Shown here: positions 62,801-64,000 of the stretch, one piece after another
Layout of the letters: each line of letters begins with the position of its first letter
Numbering within the stretch: the stretch's first letter is position 1
Source of the DNA: Bacteroides thetaiotaomicron VPI-5482
GTDB taxonomy: Bacteria > Bacteroidota > Bacteroidia > Bacteroidales > Bacteroidaceae
NCBI RefSeq assembly: GCF_000011065.1
Contig: NC_004663.1
Location: 868,001-932,000, forward strand
Reading direction: 5' to 3'
Length of the DNA: 64,000 nucleotides
Translations under genes and position numbers: made by a program
The notes under the pieces: generated by a model
The model's input: the letters and a program-made list of their open reading frames with translations, nothing else
Database searches by the model: none
What the model was told of the DNA's origin: nothing

Positions 62801-64000
62801 CTTTGGAAGGGTATTGCAGGCAGTTGGAACGATCCAACACGAATAAGACGGTTGGTATCATCCTCTGTTTCGTCTTGCTGATCGTTTCTCTGATCGGCTA
62901 TTATCTCTTGTATATGAGGAAGATGTTGCAGAACCGTCTGAACCTGGAACAGGTGCTTGAGATAAATCAGAAAGTTTTTGCCGCCTCTTTGGTCAGACCT
63001 CAGACTCAGGAGAACGAGGAAGCGCTTCAGAGAGAGGAAAATACACTTAAAGAGATTCCGCAGCGCATCGTGAATGAGGCTTTTGGCTCAGTAAATGAGT
63101 TGTTGACAATCAGCCTGATGGGCATTGCTGTTTATAACGAAACCACGCATCGGCTGGAATATGCTTCCTGTCCCGGGCAGGAAATGCCGGAAATGGTGCA
63201 GCAATGTTTTGAAACAGGGGAATATCTCTCAGAACAGAATTTGCAGGCGATTCCGTTGATGGTGGAAGCCGGAGGTGAGCATCAATGTGTAGGTGTGCTT
63301 TATCTGGAACGGAGGGAAGGAACGCAACAGGAAACGGATCATCTTCTTTTTGAGCTGGTAGCACGTTATGTATCGATTGTGGTGTTCAATGCAGTGGTAA
63401 AGCTTGCCACGCAATACCGGGATATCGAGTCGGCACACGAGGAAACACGCCGTGCTTCGTGGGAAGACAGTATGCTTCATGTGCAGAACATGGTGCTTGA
63501 TAACTGCCTTTCAACGATTAAACATGAGACAATTTATTATCCGAACAAGATTAAACAGATTATTGGTCGGTTGAATACGCAGAACCTTCCGGAAAAGGAT
63601 GAACGGGAAGCTGTGGAAACGATTACAGAACTGATAGAATATTATAAAGGGATCTTTACGATTCTGAGTTCATGCGCTGCCCGACAGCTGGAGGAGGTTA
63701 CTTTCCGCCGGAATACGATTCCGGTACAGGAGCTTTTTGATGCTGCTGGAAAATACTTCAGGAAGGTCACGAAAAATCGGACGGAAAAGGTAGAACTAAT
63801 CATAGAACCGATGGACGCCAAAGTGATCGGTGACGTGAATCAGTTGCGTTTCCTGTTTGAGAATCTGATTGATGAAGCATTGGCGGTTCGTGAAGAAGGA
63901 GTGATACGCTTGCAGGCTCGTAAGGATAACGAATATATCCGTTTCCTTTTTACGGATACCAGACGCGAGAAGAGTGTGACGGAGCTGAACCAGTTGTTCT
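59827..64000 (+). CDS. Giant double sensor-kinase-like membrane protein (DUF5112/DUF5113 type), incomplete
   Basis: One frame stays open from ATG 59827 to the window edge (over 1390 codons); an ATG at 59785 is a longer alternative. Unit 1: lipoprotein-like signal VLLLSSLFSC (Cys about 34), TPR-like helical periplasmic part, membrane helix about 446-470 (VVLFLVIVGLVLVIILWWFF), and kinase ATPase with N box LAENARKYTPEGG, G1 EDNGRGL and G2 GSGFGLMNCK (about 710-790). Unit 2 starts with a second lipobox-like segment, IGVLLCLLLPLGMASC (Cys 851). Then come a sensor part, a helix at about 1007-1028, a GAF-like region, a His box TIKHETIYYPNKI (His 1233) and a weak N box FLFENLIDEALAV. The series fits proteins annotated DUF5112/DUF5113. 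It probably feeds a response regulator just beyond the window; function unknown. Confidence 0.85.
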   Translation, partial: MKDSYRLSFYSPFSIFHSPLYIIGVLLLSSLFSCTDMVPTKEVRLIDSLNGKAYAYRYRNLDSSYKYAYKAYRQVNLYKSGKAEASNNLGFCAFMNMDFDRAEAYHKEVYKLTKNELELLIADIGLMKICQRTALNKEFYDYRNSALRRMKRIREESDLFADRHEALRLDYAFTEFFLVSSIYYYYLQQRQEAITSIDNIQEDEALSDTNQLLYYHYLKGSASLVAANTPEERKLREFDELYFTWRTAVKSKHPYFEGNGMQGLANLMASPSNFEFFKTRRTHALDQFDFPVDSLFPLRLAQLALEKFREYNDLYQIAGAYVSIGKYLNAHGRYQEALDTLSKALNCVNHHHMLYYHNEVDTLDKLYTFAEGDTTYTGVPWIGQEKVKTVPEWISRIREQLSVSYAGLGMKDASDYNRNIYLDILNFTRQDKELESRYLSLEAGSRQMTVVLFLVIVGLVLVIILWWFFNKRSKIRNQVDVERLQRILSLCRDITSSIPMNVPLIQQGIDQLFGKGRLTLEIPEEGKAALVPSSHRLNRDEKALVHVVEPYIVWAAENEQMVATLSDERNQLEKQRYIYEQHIAGNKRQNLIKKACMAIVNGINPYIDRILNEVHKLTEKGYIDDTKIKKEKYQYIDELVTTINEYNDILALWIKMKQGTLSLNIETFSLNELFDLLGKGRRAFEMKKQKLEIEPTTLMVKADRALTLFMINTLAENARKYTPEGGTVKVYAHATDAYVEISVEDNGRGLSAEDIAHIIGEKVYDSRAIGMKDAADPEELKENKGSGFGLMNCKGIIEKYKKTNELFRVCVFDIESEPGKGSRFYFRLPSGVRKVIGVLLCLLLPLGMASCLHEPLPSILQDSDSIAITTDSTYEDLLDAASDYANAAYFANVDENYEIALQYIDSAMMSLNEHYKKYTRTPKPHRYMKLVGKGTPAELFWWNELFDSDYHVILDIRNEAAVAFLALKQIDAYSYNNSAFTDLYKVQGEDQTLEGYCRQLERSNTNKTVGIILCFVLLIVSLIGYYLLYMRKMLQNRLNLEQVLEINQKVFAASLVRPQTQENEEALQREENTLKEIPQRIVNEAFGSVNELLTISLMGIAVYNETTHRLEYASCPGQEMPEMVQQCFETGEYLSEQNLQAIPLMVEAGGEHQCVGVLYLERREGTQQETDHLLFELVARYVSIVVFNAVVKLATQYRDIESAHEETRRASWEDSMLHVQNMVLDNCLSTIKHETIYYPNKIKQIIGRLNTQNLPEKDEREAVETITELIEYYKGIFTILSSCAARQLEEVTFRRNTIPVQELFDAAGKYFRKVTKNRTEKVELIIEPMDAKVIGDVNQLRFLFENLIDEALAVREEGVIRLQARKDNEYIRFLFTDTRREKSVTELNQLF

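Noticed and set aside
1..64000. tRNA, rRNA, CRISPR arrays and intact insertion sequences
   Set aside because: None could be recognised by eye in the intergenic regions; no transposase or integrase gene is present among the coding regions.

Overview
The window is a stretch of Bacteroides chromosome, most likely the B. thetaiotaomicron/B. ovatus group. Three things point there. Promoters have the Bacteroides form (TTTG, 19-base spacer, TAnnTTTG) and most starts lack a Shine-Dalgarno. The protein families are Bacteroidales-typical: LruC-domain lipoprotein, DUF4301, DUF4248, smalltalk, DUF3987, a split LysO, and an ATP synthase operon that begins with beta and epsilon. No rRNA, tRNA, CRISPR array or intact insertion sequence was seen.

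Layout. 1-11.7 kb: a partial MATE exporter, HAD phosphatase, panB plus an MFS carrier, a RelA/SpoT homologue, DUF4301, a CAT-fold acetyltransferase, a PagL-like outer-membrane lipid A deacylase, purT and a lipoprotein/barrel protein. 11.8-16.7 kb: an accessory module of smalltalk peptide, amidase, HU-like protein, DUF4248, a primase-like DUF3987 protein and an orphan gene. A set of 10-bp iterons and a long palindrome lie between these genes. 17.3-24.6 kb: the complete F1Fo ATP synthase operon atpD-C-(AtpI-like)-B-E-F-H-A-G. 24.7-31.9 kb: LruC lipoprotein, Pif1/RecD-like helicase with HRDC and HTH, split lysine exporter, RmlD-like reductase. 32-37.8 kb: an rtcB remnant, two 183-bp direct repeats flanking a C11-protease lipoprotein, tandem AraC regulators, an SDR enzyme and a second copy of the long palindrome. 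38-48 kb: a two-component system divergent from a TonB-dependent outer-membrane protein, the aspartate decarboxylase/antiporter pair, and fhs. 48-59.6 kb: glyA, a pyrB-pyrI operon with a flavin reductase and a porin, then PBP1A, a FolK-like protein, kdsB, an M16-like protein, a 14-repeat MORN protein and prs. From 59.8 kb to the window edge one reading frame of more than 1390 codons stays open. It encodes two membrane sensor/kinase units in series.

Functional threads. panB, purT, fhs, glyA, prs, the FolK-like gene and pyrBI concern one-carbon, folate, nucleotide and pantothenate supply. The ATP synthase and the AspT/AspD aspartate-alanine cycle concern the proton motive force. kdsB, PagL-like and PBP1A concern the envelope.

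Most interesting signals: (1) the open double sensor-kinase protein; (2) a pair of 28-bp-arm palindromes whose stems differ by three compensated base pairs; (3) two nearly identical 183-bp repeats, each carrying a canonical promoter followed about 60 nt later by an intrinsic terminator; (4) the smalltalk/HU/primase module with its iterons; (5) DUF4301, which carries motifs reminiscent of UDP-sugar pyrophosphorylases. All assignments are by reading the sequence. No database search was possible.
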